From positions 65,271,831 to 65,335,830 of the forward strand of contig OZ022339.1 in NCBI GenBank assembly GCA_963989245.1: DNA of 64,000 nucleotides, written 5' to 3'. This stretch comes from Nansenia antarctica. Its lineage: Eukaryota > Chordata > Actinopteri > Argentiniformes > Microstomatidae. A program made the position numbers and the translations under genes. Positions 10,594 through 47,860 of the stretch are shown piece by piece (position 1 is the first letter of the stretch; every line of letters starts with the position of its first letter). Below the pieces are notes generated by a model that searched no databases, was not told the origin of the DNA, and was given only the letters and a program-made list of their open reading frames with translations.

Positions 10594-11536
10594 GTTGGCT
10601 CTTAAGCACCAAGTACACAAAGCAGGTTTCAAGTGTGTAAACTGTCCGCAGTGGGTTACTTCTTCTTGCACACGAGGAAACTCAAATATCGGAACATATC
10701 GGAACATATCGCCCCCTATCTGCGGGGAGTATTCACGGGATCATTTTGATTTACAGTCTGTGTTTTAGGATGAATACATTTTCATCCTGGATTGGACAAC
10801 GGTGCGTTTGAACTGTCAATAAGCCTACATTAAATTCAGTGATGGTTCTTGTGACTGAGTTTGAATGCACAAAACAGAAGATTAATTAAACAGTTTTTAG
10901 ATAACCGATTAATCCGCATATATCCAGACTTCATTTTCACATGCGAGTATCCTACAGGGATATCCCCTGCAATGATTTTCAGATACAGTGGCACAGAGTT
11001 CTCTTATGAAACATGCCAGTCAAAAGCACATGGCACCAATCAGAATGCGCGTTTCTCAGGACAACCGACGCCAAAGAAGTACGCACAGATGGACATCTTG
11101 GACACTCCTGTGCGTAATCGCATTATCTGACCTGCGAGGACGCAGATTGTCAGCTTCGGACGCATAGGGGTAGTCTTTACTGTACTTTTGCATTGTTTTC
11201 CCAAATATATTAGAATGCCACACTTCATAAACCGAGACCAAATATTTGCGCACCAAGTACATCTTCTGGAACACAAACTGCGGGTATGTGGTTATTTTTT
11301 GCTTCTGATAAGCTGCACAGGTTTGACAGGTGTTCGCATAAAGCCAAACAAATGTCATATTGTTAGCTATGGCTATAGCCTATTTATTGTGCCGTAAAAG
11401 TATTTATAAGTAGGCCTATTATATGTTGTCTTTTTGTTGTTATTTTGACATTCAATATAATTATATCATTACAATATCCTGTATGCAAAATATTACACTA
11501 ATTAAGCGTTAATTCATCTGTCACGAACGTTTCCAG
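10594..11536. promoter_or_regulatory. Probable shared promoter region of ccdc167 and kif25
   Basis: The two genes diverge across this interval, so both promoters should lie here. No TATA box or other decisive element was recognised. A possible first coding exon for kif25 is 11089-11109 (MDILDTP then donor GTGCGT), which would join in frame to the exon at 11537. The rest shows no clear coding. Confidence 0.45.
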
Positions 11537-34830
<23,294 letters not shown>

Positions 34831-34855
<25 letters not shown>

Positions 34856-34921
34856 GAGAGGAGAGAGGGATGAGGGAACACCACCCTCAACCTGAAGTGA
34901 GAGAGGAGAGAGGGATGAGGG
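34831..34921 (+). repeat. 45-bp tandem duplication covering the kif25 stop codon
   Basis: GAACACCACCCTCAAACTGA AGTGAGAGAGG and following bases are repeated directly after the first unit with one difference (CAAACTG to CAACCTG). The first copy holds the real stop; the second copy of the last codons and stop lies in the 3' UTR. Confidence 0.9.
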
Positions 34922-36687
34922 AGAGGAGAGAGAGGTCCCCCACTATGAAAGGGTGGAGGGGGGGGGGGTTGAGGTAATCGTGGTTTACACAGCATTACAA
35001 GGACATTTGTAGTGAAATGTTGTATCTATACTGAACAAAAATATAAACACTTTTGTCCAATTGTTCAAGACCTAACACTTTTTCTATAAACGTGTTGCTT
35101 TTATATTTTTGTTCAGTGTATATGTGAATATGACTACTTTGATAAGTAACTGAATTCTTGTTAATTAAACTTTACTTAAATGTTATATGTATCGTTTGAC
35201 ACTTGTATTTAATGTCTCAGATGTCCCTCTTTCTTTACTATGGCCTCTTCCAAACTAATACTAATGCTATTAAATTGATGCTTTTATTTTTTTAAAAAAA
35301 AGTATTTTTAACACTCATTTGGGGTGCTTTTAGGAAAAGTTTGACAATGTCAATTATTACTGTATCTTTCATCAAGTCCCTGCAGGCTAGCTCTCTCTCA
35401 GGCCCATCCCTTTAAAGTCCTGACAAAATAATACGCAGAACTGTTTTTTAGCGTATTCTAGGATACCGAATTGAACTTTTGCTTTTCAATATATTTTGGC
35501 GTTTGTAGTTGTTAGTTTTTCATAATAGTTCATTTTTTCATAATGATTAATTTAGCCTATACCAAGAGAATGGTAAATTACTGAACTTCAGTGCTTGCTA
35601 TACCATGTCTTTCTAATAAACCACGCACTTATGTTAGTCTTTTTTAACCATCACTATTTGTTAAAAGTGTGTATATGCTGTGTATATTTTGTTGTATTGA
35701 TAACTCAAATAAATACATAAGGTGTAACCCATAAATGTGTTGCTCATTTATGGCACGTCTGGATGGTTCTCTGGAACCCCTAGCTCCCTATATTAGTCAT
35801 ATTTACAGTCTGTAACATGTTATGAAAGATGTTATGAAAGATCTTATTAAAAACTAATACACGCCGAAGAGCATCACCTGCATGAACACACCAGTTGTTG
35901 ACAGATAAACATTACCCTCCAAAGTGGGAAACTCGGACCAGGAAATCCCCCAGACTTAAGCAGCATCTTTCGTAACATGACATCTGTGTAACCGGTGCTG
36001 CGGCAGGTGTGCTATATAATCGCATTCGCACCATTATACTAAATACCAATCAAAAGCTTTGTGTGCGTTCGTAAACACGCTGTGGAAATCTGATCAGCAC
36101 TCATGGTAGGCCTCTTGTCCAATGAAATTACTTTATGACGTTGAACCCAGTGTGCGCTCCGGCGGTCTCAGAGCGAATTTTCGAACGCGCCCGGTAGTGA
36201 ACCAGTGTTTACCCACCGTTACGTAGATCTGCTGTTATGAAACAGATGTCGGTGTTATAAAAATACAATTCGCGCGCAAGACTACCACCTGGTTGCAGGA
36301 ACGTTGACAGGTAACTGTATGAGCTCATTTCTCAGCCATTAAAATAAAGAAAACATATAGCTTGCTACAGAGATTTCCAGGAAGGTGCAACGGTAGGCTA
36401 ATTATCAATTTGACATATTAACTAACGTTAGGTTTTAGTGAAACCTTGCCTTGCTATTTAGTATAGTTAGCAGTTGTTGTGAGTGAGATACGGAAGTTGT
36501 TAACGATTATTATTTATTTTTTTCGAAATTACGCATTAGTGCATACCAGTTGAGAGTTGTCATATAATGATCGGTTTGTTCTGCTTTAATAGTTTGCTAA
36601 TTGCTGACTGCTCTTTGCCCTTTGCTTAAGCAGTCAATCATTGTATGATCATCTACCTGAGAGCGACTGATCAGAACCAGAATCAAC
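34856..36687. other. kif25 3' UTR and hebp2 promoter region
   Basis: AATAAA at 35615-35620 and 35708-35713 are candidate kif25 polyadenylation signals. A short MITE lies at 35030-35117. From about 36100 to 36310 the sequence is richer in CG and is the likely hebp2 promoter and 5' UTR. No other coding is seen. Confidence 0.55.
35030..35117. repeat. Tc1-derived MITE (88 bp)
   Basis: ACTGAACAAAAATATAAACAC at one end and TTATATTTTTGTTCAGT at the other are the inverted ends of a common fish mariner-type MITE. Confidence 0.8.
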
Positions 36688-38367
36688 ATGCTGAAAACGC
36701 TCGGCCAAGTTCTGTTTTCGTCAGGAATGCAGTCCCCGAAGTTTACACTAGTTGAGGAAAATAAGGTTGGTAACTATTTTTATTCCGTTGCCCCCTGAGT
36801 CAACAACACCAGCTCAGCACGCATGTATGAGGGCATCTGGGGACAAGTAGGGGCTGGTGGCGGTGAGTCAACCCTGAACCCTCCACACGTACACTGTTGA
36901 GGTCCGCTAAGCATTTTGATGACAATTCTGGCAGATTCAAATGGGAACAAGTTGAGCTTGCATTTATTTACCCTGGTGTACGTGTTTGTTTGTGTGTTTC
37001 AGGCTGAAGACTACGAGGTTCGCACCTATCACCCTACCAAATGGATGAGCACCTCTCTGACCACTATGAATTCGGATGAGGCAATGGGCACAGGGTTTAA
37101 GCGTCTTTTTTCTTACATCCACGGCAACAACAAAAAAAGTGAGTCGTATTTCAGCAAGCAGTCGTCACGAGTTAGATGTTGCTATAAGCAACTAGGCCTA
37201 CCTTACAAGGCAAGCAGTTCATAATAAAATACAGAGTAAATCATACCAGATATCTGCATATCGTCTTGCACCTTGTGACTGTAGGTGTACTTTGCACCTG
37301 TCTCACTCAATGATGGTTAATGTGTACTGTTTAATGTATGGTCAGGTGTTTTTTATAGCATGCAATCTATAATCCACAATGTATGAGTGTGTTAAGTCAT
37401 TGTATTAAAAAAAAAATCTTTCTTGGGATAGAGACAGTAGAGATTGACAGTGTGTGTGAGAGAGAGAGAGGGGGGGGGGGGGGGGGGCTGACATACAAGA
37501 TATGTCGATGGCCGGAATTGAACCAGGGACCTTGTGATGATATGGCATGCACCTTAGTGTGCTACGCCACTTACCCCAAGAAATCAGTAGGAGACTGTTT
37601 GTGTCATCATTAGGGGACTATCTTGAGGATTTGATGGGTAGTGTCTGATTTCCTATCATTATTAAAGTGTTTGTGTGTGTGTGTGTGTCTCTCCCAGAGG
37701 CAAAGGTAGAGATGACTGCACCTGTGACATGTCTGGTGGAACCCGGAGCGGGCCCGGCGTGTGAGAGCACCGTCACAGTCTCCTTCTACATCCCAGAGGA
37801 GCTCCAGGATGAGCCGCCCCAGCCTAACGACCCGGAAGTGTTGGTGGAGAACAGGAAGGAGATCACCGTATATGTCAGGTACAGTTTGACGGAGACATAA
37901 CCCACCGACAAAAAAGGTTCCTCATGGTAGTACTAATTAAACCAGAGTAAAGCAGTACATACAACTATTCAGGTCTTTAATGACACCATAAAAAATCTAT
38001 CAAAAAACCTAATTTAAGATATTTTCCTCTTTCTACACTCGTATGTCTCATCAACTATCACACTAGTATGTCTCTATCACCCCCCCCCCCCCCCCCCCCT
38101 CTCGCTCTCTGTCTCTCCCTCCCCTCCCTCCTTCCCCCTCTCATAAGTGCAATCCCCTGACCCTCCTTCCCGTCTCCTCCACCCAGGACATTCGGGGGCT
38201 ACACCAGCGAGCAGAAGAGACGTGAGGAGGGTCAGAAGCTGCAGGAGAGCCTCCAGAGAGACGGGGCCAGCTACCAGGACGGCCCCTACTACGGCGTGGG
38301 CTACGACAGCCCCTTCAAACTGACCAACCGCAGGAACGAGGTCTGGCTCCTCAAGAAGACTGACTAG
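36688..38367 (+). CDS. hebp2: hebp2, haem-binding protein 2 (SOUL family)
   Basis: Four coding exons, 36688-36765, 37003-37138, 37698-37878 and 38187-38367 (stop 38365-38367), join in frame with GT-AG introns to 191 residues, close to the usual length of about 190-205. The family signature is clear: YEVRTYHPTKW near residue 30, SDEAMGTGFKRLFSYI, the motif VEMTAPVT near residue 77, SFYIPEELQ, VYVRTFGGY and the C-terminal NEVWLLKK. SOUL proteins are small soluble cytosolic proteins linked to haem or porphyrin binding. It is assigned to hebp2 rather than hebp1 mainly by its position next to the NHS-like gene, as at human 6q24. The acceptors at 37003 and 37698 follow GT-rich tracts. Confidence 0.9.
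37440..37570 (-). mobile_element. tRNA-derived SINE fragment
   Basis: GATGGCCGGAATTGAACCAG is the reverse complement of a tRNA-like B box region, preceded by a GA/G run that would be the CT body in reverse. It resembles the element at 40345-40590. Confidence 0.55.
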
Positions 38368-40344
38368 GAGAAGAGTGTGCTCGCGGGCGGGGGTCGGAGT
38401 TGAAGGTGGTGGGGTACATCAATAGTTTTAACTGGTTTTAAAGTGGTTTCTTTATCTGTTAAAGTTTAAACCAACTGCCAAGGCGTTCACCACTGGTGTC
38501 TTCACTCACATCCTGGAGAGGTCGCCATGTTTGACTGTGAATAAGGCCTTGCTTACTCACCATTCCGTTGAGCGTATTTTGTGTGTATGACCACATTAAG
38601 TGTGACTAATATACCAGTAATAATCATTCAATATTATACATTACACCAATATTATATCTACACGGGTTACCTCACACAGAGAGATTCCCATTCAGATGCT
38701 GTGAATCTATAGGATACTAAGGGGTTGTCTGTGTATGCAGGAGCTGTTGGTGACAGCGATCAGGCTGCTACAGTATTGGCAGTCACACCACTGTTGTTTA
38801 ATACAAGGGACTATACACGTCTTTGTTTACTGAATGTTGTTACTCTCAGGTGCTATAAACAAACCAGCCTTAATACTGTATAAGCTGACATGCATATCTG
38901 CCTTCATTAGGGTGTGTAACCTGAAACTAAACTTCTTGTAATTGTTGGGTAAATTCTCATGGGATGATCATCTGTGTACTACATTCTGTGATGTGCTGTA
39001 CTTGATATGAATAAATGGATGTACAACTAAAGGTAGGCTCTGACATGGCATTGCCAGGAAATAGTGCGGCTAGAGATAGCTAGCATAAAGCAAGACATGA
39101 CACTCAGCAGCCTTTTTGTTGGATGGCTATTGCATAACACTGCCATGCTCATGTGCAGACGGAATCACTAGAGAGTGAAACGTCCTGCTTGGGCGGATCT
39201 GAAACATCTCAACTCATCCAACACCCTATGGCAGTGTACCGTAGAAAAGTACACAGTATAAAATTATGATTGTAAAATGTATGTAAGTACTTTTTGTCAT
39301 CTCTGCACTTAAGACAAACAATAAATTGACTCTGATTTAAATGCACATTGGATTGTTTACTTCACTCTGATCCATAGCTCGCACTCCCCACCCCTCCTCT
39401 CACTCTCTCCTCTCTTCTTTTCTCATCCTCTCCTCTAATTCTCACGCAGTCAGGTCGGCATTCGCTGAGTCCTTGTCTTTATTTTGGGAAAATTGTTCCC
39501 CAACAATATCATGTTCAGACACTCAGCAGAAACACGCCAGGACACCTCGCTCCCGGCACGAACGCTCTCTCCTGCTCGGTCTGCTGATGGGAAGTCACAC
39601 TGTTCTCATGCTGATGTTTGTTGTGATGATGTTGTGAGCCAGGATCCTACTCTGTTGTGGCACGCCGCTGGTGATCACATTTGAATAGAGGTCACATACA
39701 GGTCACATACACGTCACATACAGGTCACGCTGCCTCCAACATAGCGCACTGTTCCTGGTGTTTACAGGAGACGGGTCATCAACTATGGGAAACATTTACA
39801 TTTCACATTTACCCCACCCCCACCCCCACCCCCCATCAGAGAGCTTAGCTGGGTGGCAAGGTCTCTCACGCAAACACACACACACACACACAGAGTTAAC
39901 GGTGAGTTTTTGTGCTTGTTTGCACTTGTGCTAAAGAATGGGAACAGTATACAGAAACTGTAAACAACATCTGATTTATTTCACATGGCATGTCAGTCTT
40001 TCTAGTTCGACTGGCTACAGTCTGCATATGGGTGACAGACAGTGACACTGAAGTATTAAAAAAAAAGGGGGGTGCAGGGCAGTGTGTGTGTCAGTGGAAT
40101 GATAATGGGAGGGCGGGTCTGTATTGATTGATGGGTGACAGGGTGTCAGTGACGAAAGGGGGAAGAGGTGTCTGTGGAATACTAATGGCTGGCACTGTTG
40201 AATATTGAACTAAATGGTGATGCGTTGGAGATGGGACCGTCTCTATGGAAACATTCAAGGATATCATGCCACAATGGAATAACACCCTAGGGACAAAGGT
40301 GTCAGGATGCCCGACGTCACAGGGACCAACAGTGAATAGAGAGT

Positions 40345-40438
40345 AGAAGTTTAATAATGCATCGTCTATAGGCGCATGCCACGTAATCGCATGGGCCCCG
40401 GTTTGATTCCGGCCATCGACCTATCCTGCATGTCATCC

Positions 40439-40514
<76 letters not shown>

Positions 40515-40590
40515 ATCCTTCTTGTCAATCTCTACTGTCTCTATCCCAATAAAGCAGAAATGCCCTAAAAACATAAAAAAACATTAAAAA
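40345..40590 (+). mobile_element. tRNA-derived SINE with CT-repeat body
   Basis: A tRNA-like piece GGTTTGATTCCGGCCATCG is followed by a 70-bp CT repeat and a tail CAATAAAGCAGAAATGCCCT with A-rich end, the known build of a fish SINE family. The 5' head is worn. Confidence 0.65.
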
Positions 40591-40975
40591 AAGAAGGAAA
40601 AAAAGCGTATCGTCTATGAGAGGTGAACGGCACACTGGAGATGATGATGGAGTCACATTAATGCGTTGTCATGGTAGTACCTAACCCTGACGGTGCAATA
40701 GTCTATAATAAGGCTTAGAGGTCGCCACGACGACCCCCAGTGTGATATTATGGGATCCCCAGTGATGCGGCCATCCTTCTAATGGGACGTCCAGCGGCGA
40801 GGGCCATAACGGATGACCCTGCAGGAAGGGGGGAGGAAGGGGGAGGAGGGTAAGCGATGGCCTCTGTGGAGTTTTCTGGGTGACGGATGAGTGCGGGTGC
40901 CATGGCGACGGTACTAATGAGGCGGTGATTTGGGGGCGGCAGGCTGGCAGATGGCCGTGAATCATATGGACAGGG

Positions 40976-40980
40976 AGAGG

Positions 40981-41048
<68 letters not shown>

Positions 41049-41050
41049 CA
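40976..41050 (+). repeat. GA microsatellite
   Basis: About 75 bp of GA with GAAA interruptions. Confidence 0.9.
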
Positions 41051-43209
41051 GAGATAGAGACAAGACAGAGACCCGCTCTTTAAATATCACCATATTTTAT
41101 TACACAGACAGACACAAGAGGGTTAGCAGCCTGCCTCCGCCTCCACATCCACCACTTCATCCCTCCCTCACTCCCTCTCTCTCTCCAACCTCCTTCCTCC
41201 ATTCCTCATCAGCTCGGTGAGATTGAGACTTCATCAACTTCCCGTTCTGAGTCGAGCTGAGCTCTCAATCATGGCTGTGTTTGAGCCCGGGCTCGGCACT
41301 TTGGTCACAGGTGATTAAGCCCTCAGCCTTTATGGATGTTACGAGGTTATGAGGTCTCACACTTATCACTGCCTCTCATGACACGACCGGGGCCAGATTT
41401 ACTGAGCTTTTGCAACAAGCGGCTTTCGAACCATTTTTCACCACTCAATATCGAGGGCAGCCAATAAGCTATAAGACATAAACATTGTCTTTATCTCACA
41501 CCCTTTACACTTTGATGTATCATTCCTTCTGGTACTGTACCTTTAATTTCAATTTAATTTCAGGTTTTACACCCTCTATAAAGGTTAGAAAATGTGCCCT
41601 AGTGTAAAAGCTTTGTAAACCTGGATCAGGCTCTCTCCTCTTGAACAAGCTCTCCCCTCCCCTGCCCCAAACCTTTCCTTGCCTTCACGCGACTGCTGGT
41701 TGGCTGGGGCTGGGGTACCACATCACAACCCCACTATTTCAAAATAAATAGTCTACAAAAAGGAAACCACTCTTTTCCAACAACAAGGGCTCTAAAATTG
41801 TACAAAGTCTTTGAAAATAATGAAATGTTACTTAAAACACTTTTCTATGTATTTACATAAAGAACCATATAAAACTGCACAGGAAATGAGAAACCTAGTT
41901 GAAAGGAAAACAGATAGTTATCATAAGTTCTAGAAGGTTCTAGCAGGTCATCTCACCAAACTCCACAGTACTGGACCAGCCAAAGCCTCCAGTCCAATAC
42001 AATCAATCACAGATTCTGATTGTGTCCATCAGGAGAAACAGTAGGCTACATGTAATTGTTTAGCTCTTTGGTAACCAGAAATATCAAATAAAATAGGACA
42101 GTATCTTTTTTTTCCAAGTATTTTTTGTTTACTTTGTAAATTCATTCTTCATTTCCAAACGTGTGAGTTACCACAACACAGGCTTAATAAAAACAGTTCT
42201 AAACACATGGTTTTACAATTTCACAAACAAACAAAGAAAAGGGAACACAATTGGACAGTGCAAATCTACAAACTAAAATTCAAAACACCCAAGGTTTTCC
42301 AAACCTTCATTGTAAATCCACCATGTTGTCTCTGTCATGTAGTCCGAGCCATTGTCCACATGTGCCTCATCCTGCCTGTGCCTCGGCCCCATGGCCATTC
42401 CAGCCAGGCAAACTTAAACCACTGACTTCAAAAGAGTAGAAAGAAAAACAAGCTATGACCTGGAACTGCTTGATGTACCATTGTGTTCTAGAATCCACAA
42501 GTTCTAGAATCTTCTACCATATACTCGCAAGCCATGGCATTGTAAAGCACTCTCTGAAGCCAACAGGAGAAAAGCGGCAAGCAGAGCAGAAATACAAGGC
42601 GTTTAAACCCAAGCCCCTAGCACACTTTCAAGTTCCACTTAGGCCAGAAGGCCTAGCTACTCGCACCACTGCAGCAAAGTCAAAATAACTCATCACGTCT
42701 TCAATTCCTTCATTATCACTTTAGCCTGTGCCTTGACCCCAGTTCTTGACCCAAAGAAACCTTCTAAAACCTACGGAACCCCCTGCATAGAATCGGAAAC
42801 CTCCAAAATTCTAACAGGAGACATTTTTAAAATTAAAAAGAGCCAACAATTAAAAAAAAAATTGGGGAACACCAGGCTTTGGAAAAATGATTAATAGTTG
42901 TAACACAAAGGTCATGAAAAGAAGCACAAATTAGAAAGAAAGGGCGGGGGGGGGGGGGGTGAGTCTTGAAAAGCTGCAGTTTAACCGGTCTCCACTTCAG
43001 ACTAAGTACAGCCCAGTCTGTGAGGGCTACCGGACCTGACAGGTCCACATCCTCAGAACCAGGTCCAGAACCAACAGGACCTGAAGTCAGGGGGGTGGGG
43101 CTTGGAGGGGTCAGAGTCTTCAGAGTGCCTACCGTTGGCTCCTCCCCCCTCCCCGGCGTCCATGTGTGAGTTCAGCTCCCCGTAGTCAGGGGGGTGTGTC
43201 TCTTAGTCT

Positions 43210-45855
43210 CTAACTGCTGCCCTCCTCGGATAAAGTGCCGTTAGAGTCCTGTAGCAGGGGGAGGGGCAGGGGCAGGGGGCTGCAGCGGCTGTCGGGGGGG
43301 ACGTCGGCGTACTCCGCGCTCTCCGCTAGCTCCCCCTCGCGCTCGCAGATGACCGTCATGGGGCTGCTGAGGAGGCGGTTGCGGGCGTTGTACTTGCTGC
43401 TGGCGGCGGAGGGCGGCGTGCGCGACCGCCCGTACTTCATCCCGCTCAGCAACAACGAAGACGTCGGCGAGGAGAGCGCCAGGCCGTCGTTGCGGTTCCA
43501 CTCCTCTGTCGCCCGCTTGCTGCGGCCCGGGGAGCCGACGGGGCTGTGTGGCGTAGTCGGCGACGAGGGCGAGAAGACGGGCGAGGAGTCGAGCGAGGAC
43601 TCGGAGCGCGTCCTCTGGAAGCGCGGGTCGGTGGAGCGCAGCATCTCGGCGGCGGACATGCGGAAGCTGGTCTCGGAGCGGCTGCCCTTCTTCAGGAGCA
43701 GGGCCTTGAAGGTGTCGCTGCTGGTGGCCGACTTCCGCAAGCTGCGCTGGATGGAGCTGGCCTGGCGGGGCAGCGAGGCCACCGGGACCGGGGAGGCGCC
43801 GGTGGGGGTGACAGGGGGAGACGGGGAGGCGCTCGCGGACCGCTCGTCCTCAGACTCCTTGCGACCCAGGACCTTCCTCTTGGACCTGAGGGTGAAGGAG
43901 GAGAGACGGGTTAGTTGCTGGATTCTATTACAACCAGATATGATGAGTTGACGAACGGGAGAACAGGGTTAGTGATGTTGGAGATGGCCGAGGCCTCGTG
44001 AAGGGCAGCGGTCTGGGGAATGTTTAGAAGGCGGAGGGGAAGAGAGGGACTAGAGGTAGGTCTTCTCACTGTGCACACAGGTGTTCAATTGCCATTCAGA
44101 TTACACTTTAACTGTCAGGCTAATTTATAATTCTTCCTTCTTCTAGCACGGGTAACTGCCAATGGCCCCTGGTCATGGCATAGATTATTTATTTATTTTT
44201 ACGATGACTGATGGATAGATGATTCACTTACTTAGACAAATGCATTTGTTGTAAGTCGCTTTGGATAACGGCGTCTGCTAAATGCCAAAAATGTAAATTC
44301 AGATGCATCCATGCAGCTGAACAACCCACCAGGGAGCAATGAAACAGACATATATTCAAACCAGTGAAAGCCAGTTTTATTATTTAAAAAAGAAAAAAAT
44401 AGAAGCTTTTTCCTAATAAGACTTAAGGCACACACCCTTCTGAACAGTGGCCCAATTTCGCCAATGCGAAATGCCCCCCGGCAATACCAGGGGGTGCACA
44501 CCACGTTAAAAGCCTTTGGGGAAGCAGGAATAACAATAGGGGGAATGAGTAGTGTGCGGGTGCTGGGGCCGAGGAGGTTTTAAATCTTTTATTTAAAAGC
44601 AATAACTTTCAAAGAAAAACTGCACACGCTGCAACTTCACAGAAACACTAAGAGGTGACACAATGGAATTCATCAATAACACAAAACTGGGAAAAGTGCC
44701 CAGAGCCATTTTTTAAATCACTTAAGACACTTCAGCCCCATCGCCAGCAGGGGTTGCGCCAAATTAATCCACACTATATCAAACTATCTAATGTAAACAC
44801 AAAACAGTAGGGAAGCGTTCCCAGTCATAAGCATTGCGCTAAAGCCTAGCAGGGGCTATGGGATAAGCGTAAAGGGGGGAAAACTGCATATTTAACCCAG
44901 GGGTTGCGCTGAACGCTAATCCAGAACTAGCGTCACTATACGGGTGGAAACAGGACCGGCCAATTACAGTAATGGGCTACTTGCCACTGCACACCTTTCT
45001 AGCCAGGGGGCGCTCACATGTAGCATTCCCCCGCTGCACAGGGGAAGAAGAAACAAATAGGAGGAAGAGTAACAGAGGGAGGAGAAGAGAAAGACAGTGA
45101 TAAAGGGATGACCAAGGAGGCAGGGAGCGTGAAGGGGGCAGGGAGACACAATATTTAATCCTCATTTTAAATCCATAGACAGAGAAAGGTAAATGAACCA
45201 AGAAAAGAAATAACAAACACGTAATATGATGAAAAACAGCAATGATAGAGAAGGGTGGGGGGACAGATAGAAAGAGAGAGAACTATGTATAGCAAAAGAC
45301 AGCACAAGAAAAGAGAGATTGCGCAAATGAGAATGGTAACAGGAGCCAAGTTCTGGTTGGGATGATGGCAGAATGTCTGTGCCCCAAATTCAACCTTGAT
45401 ATAACGGTGTCCCCTGAGAGCTCCCACGGAACATTAGCCTACAGGTTACAGCCTCAGCCTCAGCGTTACATAACATCACTTCCTCACCTGATTTAACTGA
45501 ACAGCTCTAGATCTGACTGATGCTGTTTCAACCACAAAACTACAAACATCAAGACTACCCACGCAAAACTACAAACATCAAGACTACCCACGCAAAACTA
45601 CAAACACCAAGACTACCCACGCAAAACTACAAAACACCAAAACTACCCACGCAAAAACTACAAACACCAACCCTTGGAAGGAAAAATGTGAGAGAATTGG
45701 AAAGGTAGAAGGGAGTAAACAAAAGATGATAGAGAAAAGAAAGACATGGATTGTTCCTCGTTTTGTGTGTGTGTGTTATAGTGTGTTTGTGTGTGTATGT
45801 TAGTGTGTATGTATACATGTTTGTGTGTATGAGCGTGCGTATGTGTACGTATGTA

Positions 45856-45894
<39 letters not shown>

Positions 45895-46255
45895 TTGTCA
45901 AAGAGAGAGAGCTTATAGAGGATTGGAGGAGCTAAGGGAGCACTAGGAAAACAGACTTGGATTTACCTCACGTCAGCACCAGCAGCTGGTGCCCCAAGCT
46001 CTATATCTATACGCTGTGGCCTTTCCATCTCAGGCCAAACTTACCCCCTTATATCTGTGTGTAGCATATTAGAGTGAGGAGCAATCCAGCAGGAAAAAGT
46101 AAACAGTCTTAGACACACACACGCACGCACGCACACACACTCGCACACACACGCACACACAATATAAAATCCCCTGAAATTAAATCCTGTGGGGCTCGGG
46201 GAGAACTCGGTGTCGCACCGCTACACGTGACTGGGATACACATAACACACAGACA

Positions 46256-46290
<35 letters not shown>

Positions 46291-46458
46291 GTTGGCTGTG
46301 TGAGTGATCCATGTGTGTGTTTCTTCCATTTGAACGCATATACACATGTGTGACCCAATGAAGCACAGGCTGACAAGAACGGAAAGAAAGAGAGAGGGGA
46401 AAGAAAGAGAGCGAGAGAGAGAGGCGAAAGAGAGAGAGAGAGATACAGAGATACAGAG

Positions 46459-46511
<53 letters not shown>

Positions 46512-47286
46512 CCATTCAGAATTGTAACCTAGATTAGGACCTCGGGAGGAAACGGAGTGTGGAGTGGCTTAATAATGAATGAATGAAATGACAGGCTTTT
46601 CGCCCACTTAAGAGATGCTGGATGCTGCTAGCTAGGCTAAGCTAATCTCCCACCCAGGTACTGCCTGGACCTGCTAGCGAGGCTAAACTAATCTGATCTA
46701 ACACCCAGGTACTGTCTGTCTGTCTGTCCACTGGCAGACCACTCACTTAGAGAGAGAGAGCCTGTCTCTGGTTGATAGACACGTTACAGAGGAAGCTGCT
46801 CTCTCCCACCAGGCTCAGAGTAGCCACAGAGCTGCCGCCGTGACTGATGTGGGCGCTATGAGATGGGACAGCCCGGGTAAAGTTATGACTGAGAGATCGA
46901 GCGAAGGAATGAGGGAGAGGAAGGAGGGAGGGAGGGGGGGATTGAGGGAGGGGGGGGAGATGTAATGGGCTGAGGAGAGTGGTAAGATGACAGGAAGGAG
47001 CAGAGGGTTAAGGATGAGAGTGTTGTGGTGGAACGGAGATGGAGGGAGGGAGGGAGAAGAGAGAAATTTAAAGACACGGGAATGAGAACGGAGCATTGGG
47101 GATAGCAGAGGTATATGGGGGAATGGGGGGGGGGGGGGTGATGGGAGGGGGGTCGGTACCTGTGGATGGCTGCGAAGAGGTCCTCGGTGGTTCGGGGGCG
47201 GGTGGGGGTCACCATGTCCCGCGGAGGGACCCCTTTGGTGGAGGGGGCCGGCGAAGAGTCAGCCGTCCTGGGGTCAAACACCTCAC
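43210..47286 (-). CDS. nhsl1: nhsl1, last two coding exons (Nance-Horan syndrome-like protein, partial)
   Basis: On the minus strand the exon 47160-47286 (EVFDPRTADSSPAPS to TTEDLFAAIHR) joins in frame to 43210-43885 (SKRKVLGRKESEDE to the stop at 43210-43212). TEDLFAAIHRSKRKVLGRK, and MSAAEMLRSTDPRFQRTRSE with a Ser/Pro-rich tail, are highly typical of the NHS/NHSL C-terminus. NHS proteins bind actin regulators (WAVE, Abi) at the cell edge. It is assigned to nhsl1 by its position beside hebp2. The large central exon and all 5' exons should lie to the right, but only 1.15 kb follow before the N gap, and after it comes cmtr1. The gene is thus cut at the gap. Confidence 0.85.
44230..44300 (+). 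mobile_element. SINE tail fragment in nhsl1 intron
   Basis: TGTAAGTCGCTTTGGATAAC followed by GGCGTCTGCTAAATGCCAAA is the fish SINE tail on the plus strand. Confidence 0.7.
45534..45672 (+). repeat. 29-bp minisatellite in nhsl1 intron
   Basis: Five units of AAAACTACAAACATCAAGAC plus TACCCACGC with small changes. Confidence 0.9.
46377..46512 (+). repeat. GA-rich microsatellite
   Basis: GA, GAAA and GATACA units over about 135 bp. Confidence 0.9.
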
Positions 47287-47803
47287 CTGGGGAAGAGAAA
47301 AACAAGTGTTACACACAGACAGATGCAACACACACACAAACACACACACACACACACACACACAGAGCAACAGATCAAACACACACACACACACACAAAC
47401 ACACCCTCCGCGGATGGTCAGATATCCCGCAGCAGAGCATAGGAGATATGAAGATGTGCTGGACTGGCCTCTTGCATTCTCTTTATCGCTCTCTGCTTCA
47501 GAACTCCACCCCTCCCTCTCTCCTCTCTTTCTCTCTCTCCTCCTCTTCCCTCGCTCACGTCTGCACTTCGACTGCCTGAGCCGCTGCAGGCGATCTCACG
47601 TTACACGCTCCCCCTCCCTCCCTTCCCTCCCTCCCTCCATCTCTTCTCTCCTCCCCTCACATACAGCTGGCCCCTCCCCCTCCTGCCCTCCCTCCACTAA
47701 ACAGACCTCTCCTGGGACCAGATGCCCCCTCCTAACTCAGAGAGACAGAGAGCAGGACACAGAGAGAGAGAGACACAGAGAGATAGAGAGAGAAGAGAGC
47801 AGA

Positions 47804-47860
<57 letters not shown>

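Larger units (their letters stand above)
38368..43209. other. Interval between convergent hebp2 and nhsl1
   Basis: AATAAA at 39010-39015 and 39320-39325 are possible hebp2 signals. A CT-rich SINE lies at 40345-40590 and a GA array at 40978-41050. AATAAA on the minus strand near 41096-41101 is one candidate end of nhsl1, which would give a 3' UTR of about 2.1 kb. A G run lies near 42946. No further gene is recognised. Confidence 0.55.

Noticed and set aside
43235..43951. Plus-strand ORFs of 238 and 122 codons opposite nhsl1
   Set aside because: The minus frame matches the NHS family and has proper splice sites; the plus frames are shadows in GC-rich coding DNA.
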